The translations under genes and the position numbers were made by a program. A DNA stretch of 64,000 nt from assembly GCA_030052745.1 (NCBI GenBank), contig JANBVO010000038.1:248001-312000 (forward strand), read 5' to 3'. The first letter of the stretch is position 1. Each line of letters starts with the position of its first letter. Positions 11,074-22,469 of the stretch are shown here, piece after piece. The notes under the pieces are model-generated. The model saw only the letters and a list, made by a program, of their open reading frames with translations. It had not been told where the DNA came from and searched no databases. Source of the DNA: Pleurostoma richardsiae (Eukaryota > Ascomycota > Sordariomycetes > Calosphaeriales > Pleurostomataceae).

Positions 11074-13859
11074 CTCCAGGCGACCCCCAGGGCCTTAATG
11101 TGCAGGCAGGCCGTCGCAGGCGGATTGTGGTAGATCCTGAACCCTGATGTCACGGGGCGCTGCGAGGGAGGCCGGCTGTGTTGTCGTCGGGGTGCCGACC
11201 CGCGGATGATATTCAGGGGTAAGGGCGGCTAGGGGAGCCGCGGGAGCTAATCAACATTAAATATGGGCCGACTGGGAGCCGTTGGCAGAGGCGGGAGAGC
11301 TCGGGGCGGTCGCGACCACATGGATTTTCTTTCGAGACGGTACGGATTATCGATGCTGAAGGAAAGGAATGGACGTCGAAAGGTGTGAAGTGAAGTGTGT
11401 GTGTGCGTGTGTGTGTGTGTGTGAAATTCTCTGGGGATCGTAACGGATCGGGGTATTGCCAATCTAAAACAGAGCCAGAAGCACTGATGGTGGAGACGAT
11501 GCAGGACGATTGATAGCTGGAGAGCTAACGTCGCGACGCGCCGAATAACAGAAAAGAAGGACGACCGTCAATGGATGGACCCTGTGTTTTAGACATGGAA
11601 ACCCTCCCTTTGCCTCCTCCGGCTACAGCTGAATCACAGCAGGCCAGGGACAAAAGGGACAATTGAAAGCTGCAAGGAGTTGCAGAGACAGACAGACAGA
11701 CTCACGGTACAAAGGGCGAAGAGAGGGAAAGGAAATCTACCGCAATCAACTCTACGTTGTAGAGGCGTTTTATTCTTTGGCCCGTCTTTTCGGGGGGAAC
11801 GGACGGCTTGCAGGGCCCCCTGGTCAGCTTGGAGAACGCCAGACAGGGGTTTCGTCGAAGTGCCAGGAACTCGTGATAGAGAAGCAGCGGCATGAAGACC
11901 CGGACTAGTTCTCGGTAACCAGGAATCTCTGCTGCAATAATGAATGCTCTTCTCTCTTCTCTGCTCTTCAACGTTGATGACTTGGTATTTACCCTCCTCA
12001 TACATTATGCTGCGAGGGCCAACTCCTCGTCCTCTTTCTCCTCGAGGTCTGTAGTTATCTGTCTTTGCGTCTGCTTTTCTCACTCTTGCCCGTAATTCCT
12101 AGGAGTTCGTCCTGTGCAGAAAGCCACACGTCCAGCCTGCAGGTCTAGGGCGCCGTCATATCTCATGCATCGCCAATCGCCGCTCGCCATTGCGCGTGGA
12201 TGTACGGAGGACTACGTAGACGCAGATTCTCCTGTAGGAACAGAAGTAAATGCCCCGAGGTATGCGAACCCCTGCTCTCACACACACGCACAGGAACTTG
12301 TTTCGCTACCGCCAACAGCGCCGGCGTCCCTCAGGCTTAAGCTTAGAGCCGTTAGTTCCTCATGAAACATCTGCCTGCCGGCCACAGACGGTGCATCGAC
12401 CCATTGGCGAGAGGGTGCCACCGGCTCCCTATGCTCCTCTGAAATGGCCGTATTTTAGGGCAAGATGGCGTAGCCGTGGTTCGCATTTGTGTGCTGTGCA
12501 GGCGATCAATTAAACCCCCACGGAGCAAACAAAACCGTCGCTGAGAGGCTTCATCCAACCTGGTTCAAACCTGCCTCCTCGCATACACAAAGCGGTGATG
12601 GATGGCATCAGATCCAAGCCAAGAGATGGTCCGATGCTACCTCACGGACTTTTGACGTGCTGCATGTTGATGATGAGCAACTTCAGGCGACAAACAAAGT
12701 CCAAGCAATCCAGACACGCCGCTTTGACCCCCTCCTGATAGCCGTTACCCCTCACCTCTCTACACCACCGAGTTTACTCCATGAAGTATCATGGTTCTCT
12801 GATGGTGACAAGGTAGTTGGAAAGCGAAGGCACTCTATTCCTACTCCCACCACCTGCGGACGACGCGGCATCTCCCTCTTCTTGATGGTCCGCCAGTCGG
12901 TTCCAGAGAGCTCGTGACGGTGGAGGATACCTTGTCCTCCTGGTGGTTTCCCTGAAGGCTTGTTCGCGTCTCTCACCTATGCAGCAGTGCTGGTATTCTC
13001 AGAGAGCAACTCACCGGTTTTCAGAGGACCGGGGCTGGGATGAGCCCTCGTTTTGCCTAAGCAAGTGGTTTGTGAAATACGTCGAGCTCTTCTGGGTCAC
13101 TGAGGCTGGGCCGGTCTTGCTTAGCCTACCGTAGTCCTCCGATCCGTGGCTGCCGGCCTTCCCGCCGCCTGGCGCCGGAAGGGATGGGTGACAATCTCCT
13201 TTCCATAAGTGTCCGAGATCAAGTGTACAACTGAGATTTGTCCCACATCACGAAGCTATTGCGCGGCCCTATGGCCATGTAGCCCAGGCACATACGGGAC
13301 AAGGAGGTGAGAGGAATCCTCTGTTTCGTATTGAATTTCTCGTTGCCTGTCGCCATGCCATGCCCCCTAGTCTGACCCTCCCCCATGCGGACACAGGCAT
13401 GATAGCATAACTACTCGTACAGAGACGTACATCGCACAGCCGAGAGCACCCTTGACAGCGTCCCGTCTCCCTCAGGGCCACGCTCTTTCCGTTCTGACAA
13501 CCCCTTCTGACAGTTCTCTCCGCAAGACACCAGATTTCGACCAGAAAAGAGACAGCGCAGCAGCAAAACAACCGCCAAGCCACCCGGAAAGGGACACGTG
13601 GATATTTCTGCAGCTTGCGCTGCTTTTGGTGAGCTTGGATGCAGGCAAAGCAAAACAGGAAAACAGGATGATGCAACAACGAATAGACAGGAGTGGCAGT
13701 GTGATGTCAGAGAGTGTTGGTTAGCGATCATGAGAGGAACTAGATCCTTTGGGTTTTGGTTCAAGAAACGCTCGCGTCGCTTCATCTGCTGGCTTGGAGT
13801 GCGTGCCGGAATGCAAAGCTGCAACAAAACCAATGACACCGGGATAGATATCATCAGTG
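11074..13859. other. Long intergenic region upstream of the ADF-H gene
   Basis: It holds the promoter of the ADF-H gene (leftward) and the 3' region of the PP2C gene. Apart from a TG microsatellite near 11400, only short overlapping ORFs without domains are present (for example about 142 codons at 12489-12917). I see no RNA gene. Confidence 0.45.
11395..11423. repeat. (TG)n microsatellite
   Basis: A run of about 14 TG units, interrupted once by a C at 11406, lies some 320 bp upstream of the ADF-H start codon. Such runs vary in length between strains. Confidence 0.9.
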
Positions 13860-15775
13860 TCAAGACATCTCAGGAGGCGGCGTAACTTTGGGAGGGTGAG
13901 GATCCACGTCCATCTCGGTGGGAACCTGCGCATCGACCTCGAGTTCATCTACCTGGGCAGGCTCCTCTTCGACAGACCCTTCTATGGCAGTAGGGGTGAA
14001 CCTGCCCTCACTATCCTCCGCTGGGCCAGGGTCGGGGCCAGGGTCATGGCCACGACCGCTGTTGCTCGCGGAGATACCAACAGATGGGTTGCTACCCTCT
14101 GCAATCTTCTGCTTCGTAGCATTGACAATCTTATCCACCTCGCTGACCTTGCCTGATGTGCTGGCTGGGTCGCCCTCGACGCCGATCGGGTTGTCCTTGT
14201 TGTTCTGGTTCTCGATGAGTGCATCCTTGATGAATCGTACAATCATACACGAAAGGTTGTCGGTGCTGAAGCGTGCAAGGGCATGGTCGACAAGGAGCTT
14301 CGCCGCGGAGACGGGATCCTCAATATTTCTGACTAGATCCACAGCCTCTTGGTCGGAGCAGACATCCCAGAGCTAGTGATGTAGTTAGCATCGCCTTGTT
14401 TTACAGAACGTAGAACAAGCAGACCATGTCCACTTACCCCATCGCATGCCAGAATGATGAACTCGTCCATATCGGGCTGGATCACAGTCTCCGTAGTATA
14501 GGGGTGCCCAGTGACAAGATCCTTCATGTACGTATCGCCCAGGGCCCGAGTGACGGCCAGAACACCGTTGACTCTGTTGTTAAGGATCAATCCTCCCGCG
14601 CTGGCTATCCGCTTCCCTTCGTTCTCATCACTACCCTTGTGATCGTAGGATAGCCGAAGCGCCTTACCGGAACGACAGAGAATGATTCGTGCATCGCCGA
14701 CGTTGGCTGTGTACAGAACGCGCTGCCGCGTTGCAGCCCCTTTTAACTTGGCATGGGTTGCCTCGGGGGTCTTCTCGGCGCTCGCGTCCGATTTGCCATC
14801 GTCGGGCTTCGATCCCTCTTGAGCCGCCTTGGTGGCAGCCGAGACGGCCGGAGCAATTGACTGCGAGCCAGTCGCCGATGCGTTGCTGGGGACCCGGTCT
14901 TCCCATCGTAACACCGCGATCGCAGCGGTACAGCCGCTGTTCTTAAGAGGCAGCTTCTCGAGCTGAGCGTCCACGGTGGTAAAGGTCTGGTCAAGCAGTT
15001 CCGGGATCGGCGCATTCGGGTTCTTCCGTATGATGTCCTCCAGGATAATATGCAGCTTCTTTCCACACCAGTCCGCCGCGAACGTCCCGGCGTGTCCGTC
15101 GAAGATAGCAAAATAACCATTGTCAGTTTCTATCGCTTCCTGACTTCCTCCTGTGGCGGACTGGGCATCACCACTCTCTTCGCTGGATTGAAGAGACTTC
15201 TGACTGCTTCCTTCAGAGACAAGTGCTGGCGCTGGCGTGTGCAGGAAGTTATACAGGAACGCGTGGGTGTCCTCCATGGTTCGGCGACATTTCTTATTTC
15301 TGTCCTCCCAGACGCCCACGCGGAACGTAGACCTCGGGCCCGGGAGCGACTCGCCAGCGGCATTGTTATGTTGACCCTGAGGGACTGCAAGAGAGGGGTC
15401 ATTCTTGCCCAACTTCTGAATCGGGGTCTGATTTGCACCAGAGCTTAGATCGCTGTTGGAGCGGCTGCCAACCTGGGCGAAGTTGAGCGTATTTTTTGCG
15501 GTAGCGAGCAGACTGCTCGCCTTACTACTCACGCCGCTACTCCTTCGCTTCTTTTGTTCCGCCGAGCCTCCGGGATTTGGAGGGCTTCCGTTCCCGCTTC
15601 GCTTCTCGCCGCTCGCAGCCTGGCCTGTCGCCCTGATCGGGGTAGGGGATGCGCCATCCGCCCCGCCGTTGCCGGAGTTCCTCTCGGGCGACGGGGACTT
15701 GCTGCCTGCCTTGTTGTTGGAATCGGATGCGGCGTTGCTCTCGGCACCTTTGGATGCTGGAGAGCTGCCAAACAT
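13860..15775 (-). CDS. PTC1: PP2C-family Ser/Thr phosphatase (Ptc1-like)
   Basis: This is a metal-dependent protein phosphatase of the PPM/PP2C family, and the Ptc1 subgroup damps MAP-kinase (HOG, cell-wall) signalling. Two exons (15775-14438, 14372-13860) give 616 aa. Seen in order: a Ser/Pro/Ala-rich N-terminus (residues 1-140); the PPM core starting at [35 protein letters not shown] (metal-binding Asp); [11 protein letters not shown]; a ~60-residue Ala/Lys-rich insertion; [47 protein letters not shown] joined across the intron to LWDV; and [12 protein letters not shown]. The C-terminal ~120 residues are acidic and Pro-rich. The protein is about twice the length of yeast Ptc1 because of the two tails and the insertion. 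The intron lies exactly between ACDG and LWDV, and both sides match the family. Confidence 0.92.
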
Positions 15776-16761
15776 CTTACCTAGCAGACCTCCTTGTATG
15801 GAGAGACTGCGACGCTTGCTTCCTGCCAGGGTTATTGTGGAAGGAGGGATGTCGGGACAATGGCTTGAAGCTAGTAGATTGGCGCAGTGTCAGCAGGCCG
15901 AGGTCACAGCTGGCCAGGAAATGGGAGGGGACCAACACAAACAGACCAAGCGATGATCTCGGTCTAGGGAAGAAGGCCCGCGTAGAATTCGAGGTGAGAG
16001 GAGAAGCAGTGAGAGGAACGGCAGAGTCGCCTGCCCAAGGTCGCGGGGTTGATGCTGTTGGCCTAGCGCAACGCTTCTCGGTCCGACCGCGTTTCTTCGA
16101 CTGGGCACACTGGAGAATCTCTGTGACCGGCAAGTCGCTGCGGGCTTCAGATGGTAGGCAAATGAGCGGTAGCCGGCAGAGGGAAGGCGGTTTGTGACGG
16201 AGAGATTGTTGTGGATGGGAAGCTCCCCGCGAATGCGATGTGCACAGCGAGAGGTTCGGGTCGCAACCAGAGCGGAGCCGCTATGGGCGAAGAGCGATGT
16301 GGGGTCTTGTGACTTGATTAGAAATGATGTAATACTAGTCTGTGTTCCTGAAGAGCGGGAAATCGTAGGTATTTGGAGTGTCTGCTGGAGGCTGAATGAA
16401 GGAGGGAAGAGATCTGAGGCAGAGAGGGGACAATCAACGCAGCAGATCAGCTCGATTAGGCAAACGGCGGGGAAGAAAGAGGCGTAGGAGCAGAGTTGCG
16501 GAACAAGCGGATAAGCAGCAGACCACCACCCGGCCAGTTGGTAATTGTTTGAAGCTTGTGGCTTTCGCAAAGGAGCAATAAATGTATGACAGCCTCCCCT
16601 CTAAGAGATCTGAGAGATGGCCTCGGGATGCTGCTCATGCAAAGGAACGGGCGGGAAAGAGGGAAATGGCGGGGCAGACGGAAGCCGGCTGGGCACGCAA
16701 AAGATCAACGATGCCAGCGCTGCAACGACGACCAGCTTTCTTAGCACTGTTCCGTACGTAG

Positions 16762-16791
16762 GTAGGTACTGTACTGTAATCCCGTACCTAC
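16762..16791. repeat. GTAC-rich inverted repeat
   Basis: GTAGGTAC at 16762-16769 pairs with GTACCTAC at 16784-16791 over a 14-nt loop, and outer GTAC blocks flank the pair. It lies about 1 kb upstream of the PTC1-like start codon. No function can be assigned. Confidence 0.6.
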
Positions 16792-17951
16792 GCGTACAAT
16801 GAGGCAAAGGATCGGACGAGGAGCAGCAGCAGCAGGTCACCACTTCTCCCCAAACTGAGAGAATGACATCGGCATCGGGTACGTACCTTCTTCAGGCTGT
16901 CAACCTCTTGCCGTCCTTTTCAACACGTCCCAAATCGCTGTCTTAATATTACCGTGGGAATGAATGTACGGAGTATGAATTACTTCGGGATAATTGATCG
17001 TGGGTTGCTGTCTGATAGTCCCCGTGTCCTTTTGGAGATGCACAGATACGGCGACTTTCTTGAAAAAGTAGATTGGGTACGGTATTCCGTATAGGAAATC
17101 TGTTGGGCCACGAGACAGACGTGTCGTGCCCGGCTGTGCAGGCAGGAATGCAGTAGATGACGTTCCTGACGGATGCTTGCGACGTTCACGAGGGCCTAGC
17201 GCCGCTTATGGCCACTTCTGACAATGGACCCTTAGCTCGACGGCGTGCCTCGATCTACGACGGCTTCGTACTGTAATCGTAGGACCGAGACCGAAGGGGT
17301 TAAGTTGCGTGCTCTAAGGAAGATAGACTAGGAGCTAAGGCCAACCCTCGGCCGGGAGCGATGGGGCAGTCTGACTCTCCTGACTGGAGGACGCGACTCA
17401 GGAGAACTCGGCGCTTCGGGTTGATGATCCATGAGGAAATACTGCAAGGGCATTGGCGGCACCTGCAGGACTTGCTGCGCTCTCGGTTTCTTCAACCAGG
17501 ACGGGCCAATGGTTTATGTAGGTTGGCAAAGGGTCGATGGCCGGTACGCAACTTGTTGCCAGAGACTAAAACCATGCCCTGCATCTCTGTTGACGGTCAA
17601 ATGATTTGACCGGGGAATTACTCCAGATCAATAAGTGTATGGACGTAGCTAATATCACCGTGTTACTCTCGCCTCCCAATGCCTTTAGTCTATTATGCCA
17701 TATTCTTATGTAATGATGTCGTCTTTCTCACTGTCAATTCTGGGTGCTTGAGTCTACGTGAACTATGTACGGCCGGGGTGGTGGCGAGCACTCATGATGA
17801 GGCTCTCGGCCTTCTACTCCATTAGACCGTGGGCCGGAAGCTTAGTCGTCCACTGCCGACCTCGCTACGCTCCTGACTTTAAGAACTACTCTTACGCTCC
17901 CGAAAACGCCATGATACAATCCTACATGAACTATTCGCGAATCAACCAAGA

Positions 17952-18054
17952 TATTGGTACGAAGAGATGGGAAGACAAGTTGGCCCATCTCCGGAATTCA
18001 TGTCTTCCCGTAGTTCCCGGTAAATACCAATAAATGACGGTGGATTGAGCCACC
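17952..18054. repeat. Cluster of nested and competing inverted repeats
   Basis: Outer arms TATTGGTA (17952-17959) and TACCAATA (18025-18032) enclose GGGAAGACA (17969-17977) paired with TGTCTTCCC (18001-18009). An alternative stem, AGATGGG (17965-17971) with CCCATCT (17984-17990), would compete with it. A further hairpin, GGTGG/CCACC with a 6-nt loop, follows at 18039-18054. The cluster lies 160-260 bp past the VPS2 stop codon, so it may be part of that transcript's 3' end. This is inference. Confidence 0.6.
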
Positions 18055-18213
18055 ATCATGTCTCCTCATGACACAAGCCATGCGATCCACCCCGTCGCAA
18101 CCAAGCGCCAAGAGAGGTTGGAGTTAGGGACGCCTCCTCGTGAGAAAGAGCAACCGGAGGAGGCCTAATGAGAGACAAGAGTGCCGCAACTGTGAGCTCC
18201 ACCTCCTCAGGGC

Positions 18214-19162
18214 TTATCTTCGCAAGCTATCAAGTCGAGCTTGGAGGTCGTCGTCGCCAGGATCGCCACCGCCGCCGCCGCCGCCGACTGCCTGGGCGAT
18301 CTTCCCCTCTGGTACCGCAGCCGTCTGCAACCCCGATGGAGTCTCTCCGAGCTGATATTATGCTGTTAGCATAGCACGTTCCGGAAGGGTTGCTGTTTCT
18401 CGAGAGCTGTCCCTCTCGACTCACTGATTGTTTCAAATCCACACCAATCTCTTCCAAGACCTGTTCGACAACCTCATCACCTTCCTCTTCGACGCCAACA
18501 TCCATAGCATCATCAATGGCATCGTCCATCATCTCCTGTCGCTGTTCCATGATGTCGTTCTCCCGTTCGAATTCCATGGCAATCCGTTGTAATTGCGGCA
18601 AGTTCATGGTCCGGTTCATGCTGCCCAGGGCCATTGTAGCTCCCTTCATAGCCTGCATCATCTGCTCGTTCGTCCGGTATGTCTATTTGAGTGTTAGACA
18701 GGTGATGGCGCTCGGGGGCCAAAATGTTGCTTCTATACCTGAAGGCGTAGCGAGATCTTCTGCAGCTGGCTTCGCATCCCATAAAACTTCTCGATATATC
18801 TTCAGAAGATTAGCTGGTGGTCCTGAGACGACGGAGCCTGCGCAGAGGCACCATTGCTGAAGTGAGGCAAATGAGGAACACACCTTCTCGTCCGGACCAA
18901 ATCTTTTGCCTGGATCTTGCAGGCTCCCATCTGGCCCTTCTGCGCGCTCTGCCTGATCTGCTGAACCAAAGTCTTCTCCTGTTTCTCCAACTTCACACGG
19001 ACTTGATCTAGTTCACGAATGGCTTTGTCGAGTGACCGCTGGTTCTTGCGCAGCCGCTCCGCGGGCGTAATGCGCTTCCCGAAGGCCCATTCCAAGATCT
19101 GGCGACGGGTTGGTTAGCCGATGAAACGCCATAGAAAAGTACATTGTGGTACTCACATTCAT
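18214..19162 (-). CDS. VPS2: ESCRT-III subunit Vps2/Did4 (CHMP2-like)
   Basis: This ESCRT-III filament subunit acts in endosomal membrane scission and multivesicular-body sorting, and it recruits the Vps4 ATPase. Five exons (19162-19157, 19098-18884, 18799-18739, 18682-18425, 18351-18214) encode 225 aa, the family length. Exon 1 is only ATG AAT; joined to exon 2 it gives MNILEWAFGKRITPAERLRKNQ-type text. Next come RELDQVRVKLEKQEKTL, GQMGACKIQAKDLVRTRR, YIEKFYGMRSQLQKISLRLQ, GSMNRTMNLPQLQRIAMEFE, and an acidic helix with DDAIDDAMDVG. The tail ends in DDLQARLDSLRR, a MIM1 motif that binds the Vps4 MIT domain. Intron 2 uses an AAG acceptor, but the spliced text matches Vps2 exactly. Reading through the last intron would give an Arg-rich false tail. 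Divergent from FZO1 over 465 bp. Confidence 0.94.
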
Positions 19163-19627
19163 TGCGAATGCAGGTGTCAGGGAGCGTAGTCAGTGAAGAG
19201 AAAAGCGAATAACAACCGGGGATATCGTCTGCTCTGCCGTTTGCCTGCCTATTGATAGACCGGCTGCCTGGTGGGGGGAGGCTGTTGTGATGAGGTAACA
19301 CTGGAAAGCAGCAAGCGGTCCGAGCTTCTTCTATGCGGCCTCATTGTTCGACACGTGAAACGGCGTGTGCGGATATTTCCGGCCCGTGGATTGGACATGC
19401 GTAGCAGCTTCTGGCCAATCACCACGGTCAACAGAGAACGGTCAAATTTGCCGCCCCCAAAGAAATCATGCGCGCGAGGAAGTGACGGCACCAGCAGTAA
19501 GAGGAACTAGAACGTACGACGTACGACGTACGACGGCAAAGCTTCCTCCACAAAGTTCCCCCAAAAGAAACCACTTTGGCTTCTCTCACTTCCTCTGGCG
19601 ACTTCCAGATGGATTAAAACGGCCAAG
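19163..19627. promoter_or_regulatory. Shared VPS2/FZO1 divergent promoter
   Basis: Two genes start on either side of this 465-bp stretch. It contains CCAAT at 19415-19419 and its complement ATTGG at 19390-19394, which are typical of the fungal CCAAT-binding (HAP-like) complex. It also holds three copies of a 7-bp unit at 19513-19533. No TATA box is obvious. The function is inferred from position. Confidence 0.6.
19513..19533. repeat. Three tandem copies of CGTACGA
   Basis: Three perfect head-to-tail 7-bp units (CGTACGA) lie 95-115 bp upstream of the FZO1 start codon. The overlapping CGTACG is itself palindromic, so the array could be a multi-site binding element or a simple tandem repeat. 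Confidence 0.85.
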
Positions 19628-22469
19628 ATGAGTCAAGAGTATTTCACCAGCAAGGGGAAAGCTCCCGACGGACGGGAAGCCGCCGAGTCCTCGAGTTCCG
19701 GCGACATTTCTAAGCAGTCCGACCCTGCTGCGCCAGCCTCTTCCTCAGCGCGCCCAGCATACATGACCGTCGGATCGGGATCCACCTCTGAGCATGCAGC
19801 ACGCCTCCAGGCTCTCCTGGACAAGGACTCTGGGTATGGGGGAAGCAATGCTGGCGATGCAGTAAGCGCGTCGCTCCTCACGCCCGGGTCGCCCGCTTGG
19901 GACTCTGCCGTCCAAGAAGACAGGCCAATGCATCTGCAGTCCTCCCACAGCCATGCTCAAGTCGATGCCGACCGCCGCATGCAGGCCGGCACAATCCACC
20001 AGCTATGGTATAACCAGCACCGGGCGGCGCTAGGGCGCTCCATTGGCAGGGTCATCGAGCTCCTCAAGGGCTTGCAGGAGATGAACGTAACGTGGCCAGC
20101 AACCTACCCGTCTGTCCAACGCGCCGACACGGACTCTCCCTCACGGCCCGCCTCGAGACCCGGCTTCCAACACACTCATTCAACCATGCCCGACTCGACG
20201 CCGTCCTCGCCGACTACCGCCCCGCGACCGCTAAGACGGGCCATGACATCACTAGAGGATAGCACAGCAGAATCAAGCAGAGCGGCGGAGAAGCGGTCGG
20301 CGGCGGAGCCTCGACTCGTCACGCCTCAGATCGCTCAGGAATTTTCTATTCTCAAACTGGATCTGAAGCTAGGGGCGTTACATCAGACCGAACTGGTGCA
20401 TTCTCTAGAGAGGGGCTCGATCGCGGCTCTGCTGGATGGCAAGATTAGTTCGAGTATCAAGCACCTGCTTTCGCTGAGAGACCGCATCGACGACACTTCG
20501 AGTAAAGTCCTCGTCACCGGAGACCTGAACGCCGGGAAGTCCACCTTCTGCAACGCGCTGCTGCGCCGGAAGATTCTACCTGAGGATCAGCAGCCCTGCA
20601 CGAGCATATTCTGCGAAGTTCTCGACGCTAGCGAGAATGGTGGTATTGAGGAGGTTCACGCTGTTCACAAAGACTCGGTCTACGACCGCAATGACGAGAC
20701 CACATATGACGTCTTCGCTCTCGGCGACCTAGAGCAGATCGTCACCGATAACTCGACCTACATGCAATGCAAGGTCTACGTCAAGGACGTGCGGTCAGTC
20801 GACAAGTCGTTGCTTGCCAACGGCGTGGTCAACATTGCCTTGATCGACGCTCCAGGTCTGAATTCCGACACGACGAAGACGACGGCTGTGTTTGCTCGGC
20901 AAGAGGAGATCGATGTAGTTGTATTCGTTGTGTCAGCCGCCAATCATTTCACTATGACGGCTAAGGAGTTCATTTGGGCTGCGGCGGCGGAGAAGGCATA
21001 TCTCTTCATCGTCGTGAACGGTTTCGACGCCATCAGAGACAAGCAGCGCTGCGAGAAGATGATTTTGGACCAGGTGTCTGGTCTCAGCCCGCGGACCTTC
21101 AAGGAATCTTCTGAACTTGTTCACTTTGTATCGAGCAATGCCATTCCCATGGCTCCCTCACCACCTGGTGGCCCAGGCGGAGGTGGGAGCTCTAGTGGAG
21201 GTGGCGGCGGTGGTGACGACCCAAGCGACGACCCGAAAGGAAAGGGCAAGGACAAGGAGAAGATACAAGACTTTGAGGCGCTGGAGCAATCTCTACGCCG
21301 ATTTGTTCTGGAAAAGCGGGCTCGATCGAAATTGGCCCCTGCAAAGACCTACCTGCTGAATATCCTGAATGATGTGAACGCGCTGGCCACAGTCAACAGG
21401 GAAGTTGCACAGTCGGAGATCGACCGTGTCACGAAGGAACTCCTGGAAATCGAGCCACAATTGGAATCGAGTAAGAAGGCTCAAGGCCAGGTCAAGGACG
21501 AGATTGATCAGACGATCGAAGATACGTGCAAAGAGGTCTACGACTACACGAGGACGACTCTCAGTACGGCCATCTCACATGTCGGGGACGATACCCTCGG
21601 CGTACCCTACCCAGGGCTGTTCAACTCATTTGAATATGCTGAAGCGCTGAAAGAGGCCATGCTTGCCGAGATTCAAGCCTCTGTCAGCAAGTGTGAGGAC
21701 CACGCTCGTACCAAGACGGTCAGTGGCGTGAACGCGATCAAGCAACTGGGCATCTTACACATAGGGGATGAGTTTGGCGAGTTGAGCTTCCGCCCGGATG
21801 TAATGTTCCGACGGAAGCGTGATGTTCTCGCCAAGCAGGTTGACATCCCTACCGAACTATGGGACTTTGTCGACTGGTCCGTCCTCCTCCAGCGCCAGGA
21901 GAAGGTCGCGAGTACTGGTATGGCACTGACGGTTGCTACTGCCGTTGGCACTCGCCTCATCGGTGGCTATGGGTGGATGGATCATGCACTGAGTGCTGCG
22001 AAGGTCCTGGGCAACGACAATCTTCGTCGGCTGGTCATCCCCGGCATCGTTGTTGCTGGTAAGTGACTTTGTGTATCCTTGACCTTGCTCATCTTCACAT
22101 ACTGACTCGTCCTCAGCTGTGACCGCTACTGTCTACGTGCTCAACCAGATTCCCAAGTCACTTCCCCACCGTCTCTCGAACAAGATCTCCACCCAGCTTG
22201 CAGCGATGGACTATGTTCACAACAATTCCACCCGCATCTCCGGCTCGGTGCGCAAGGTGCTGCGCATCCCGGCTGACAACCTGCGCGTCGGCCTCCAGCG
22301 GTCGCTCGAGCAGCTCGGCTCGCGCCGCGAGGAGACCCTCCGCGTCAAGGCCGAGAGCGACGTCGCCGTCAGGTACTTCGGCAACCTGGTCCGCGAGAGC
22401 GCGAAGCAGCGGACCGTGGTCGAGGGCGTGGACCTCGAGGCCCAGCCCGTAGCCGGGCCGACTCACTGA
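19628..22469 (+). CDS. FZO1: Mitofusin, mitochondrial outer-membrane fusion GTPase Fzo1
   Basis: This dynamin-family GTPase drives mitochondrial outer-membrane fusion. Two exons (19628-22058, 22117-22469) encode 927 aa, which suits fungal Fzo1. Seen: a disordered Ser-rich N-terminus (to about 110); a helical bundle segment LWYNQHRAALGRSIGRVIELLKGLQ; the G1 loop GDLNAGKST (about residue 298); the G2 Thr in QQPCTSIFCEV; G3 DAPG (about 407); and G4 as VNGFD, where yeast has NKFD. A Gly-rich, charged linker follows (about 515-545, GGGGSSSGGGGGGDD). After coiled-coil regions comes a paired membrane segment (about 775-825: RRLVIPGIVVAGAVTATVYVLNQIP) split by the intron. The C-terminal heptad region ends at TH. 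The Lys-to-Gly change in G4 deserves checking but is not damaging in itself. Divergent from VPS2 and convergent with TOM22. Confidence 0.94.

Larger units (their letters stand above)
15776..18213. other. Intergenic region between PTC1-like and VPS2 genes
   Basis: It contains the PTC1-like promoter and the 3' flank of VPS2. A GTAC-rich inverted repeat sits near 16754-16797, and a cluster of inverted repeats lies at 17952-18054. The longest ORFs (up to 226 codons at 15890-16570) have no domain and overlap others, so I reject them. Confidence 0.45.
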
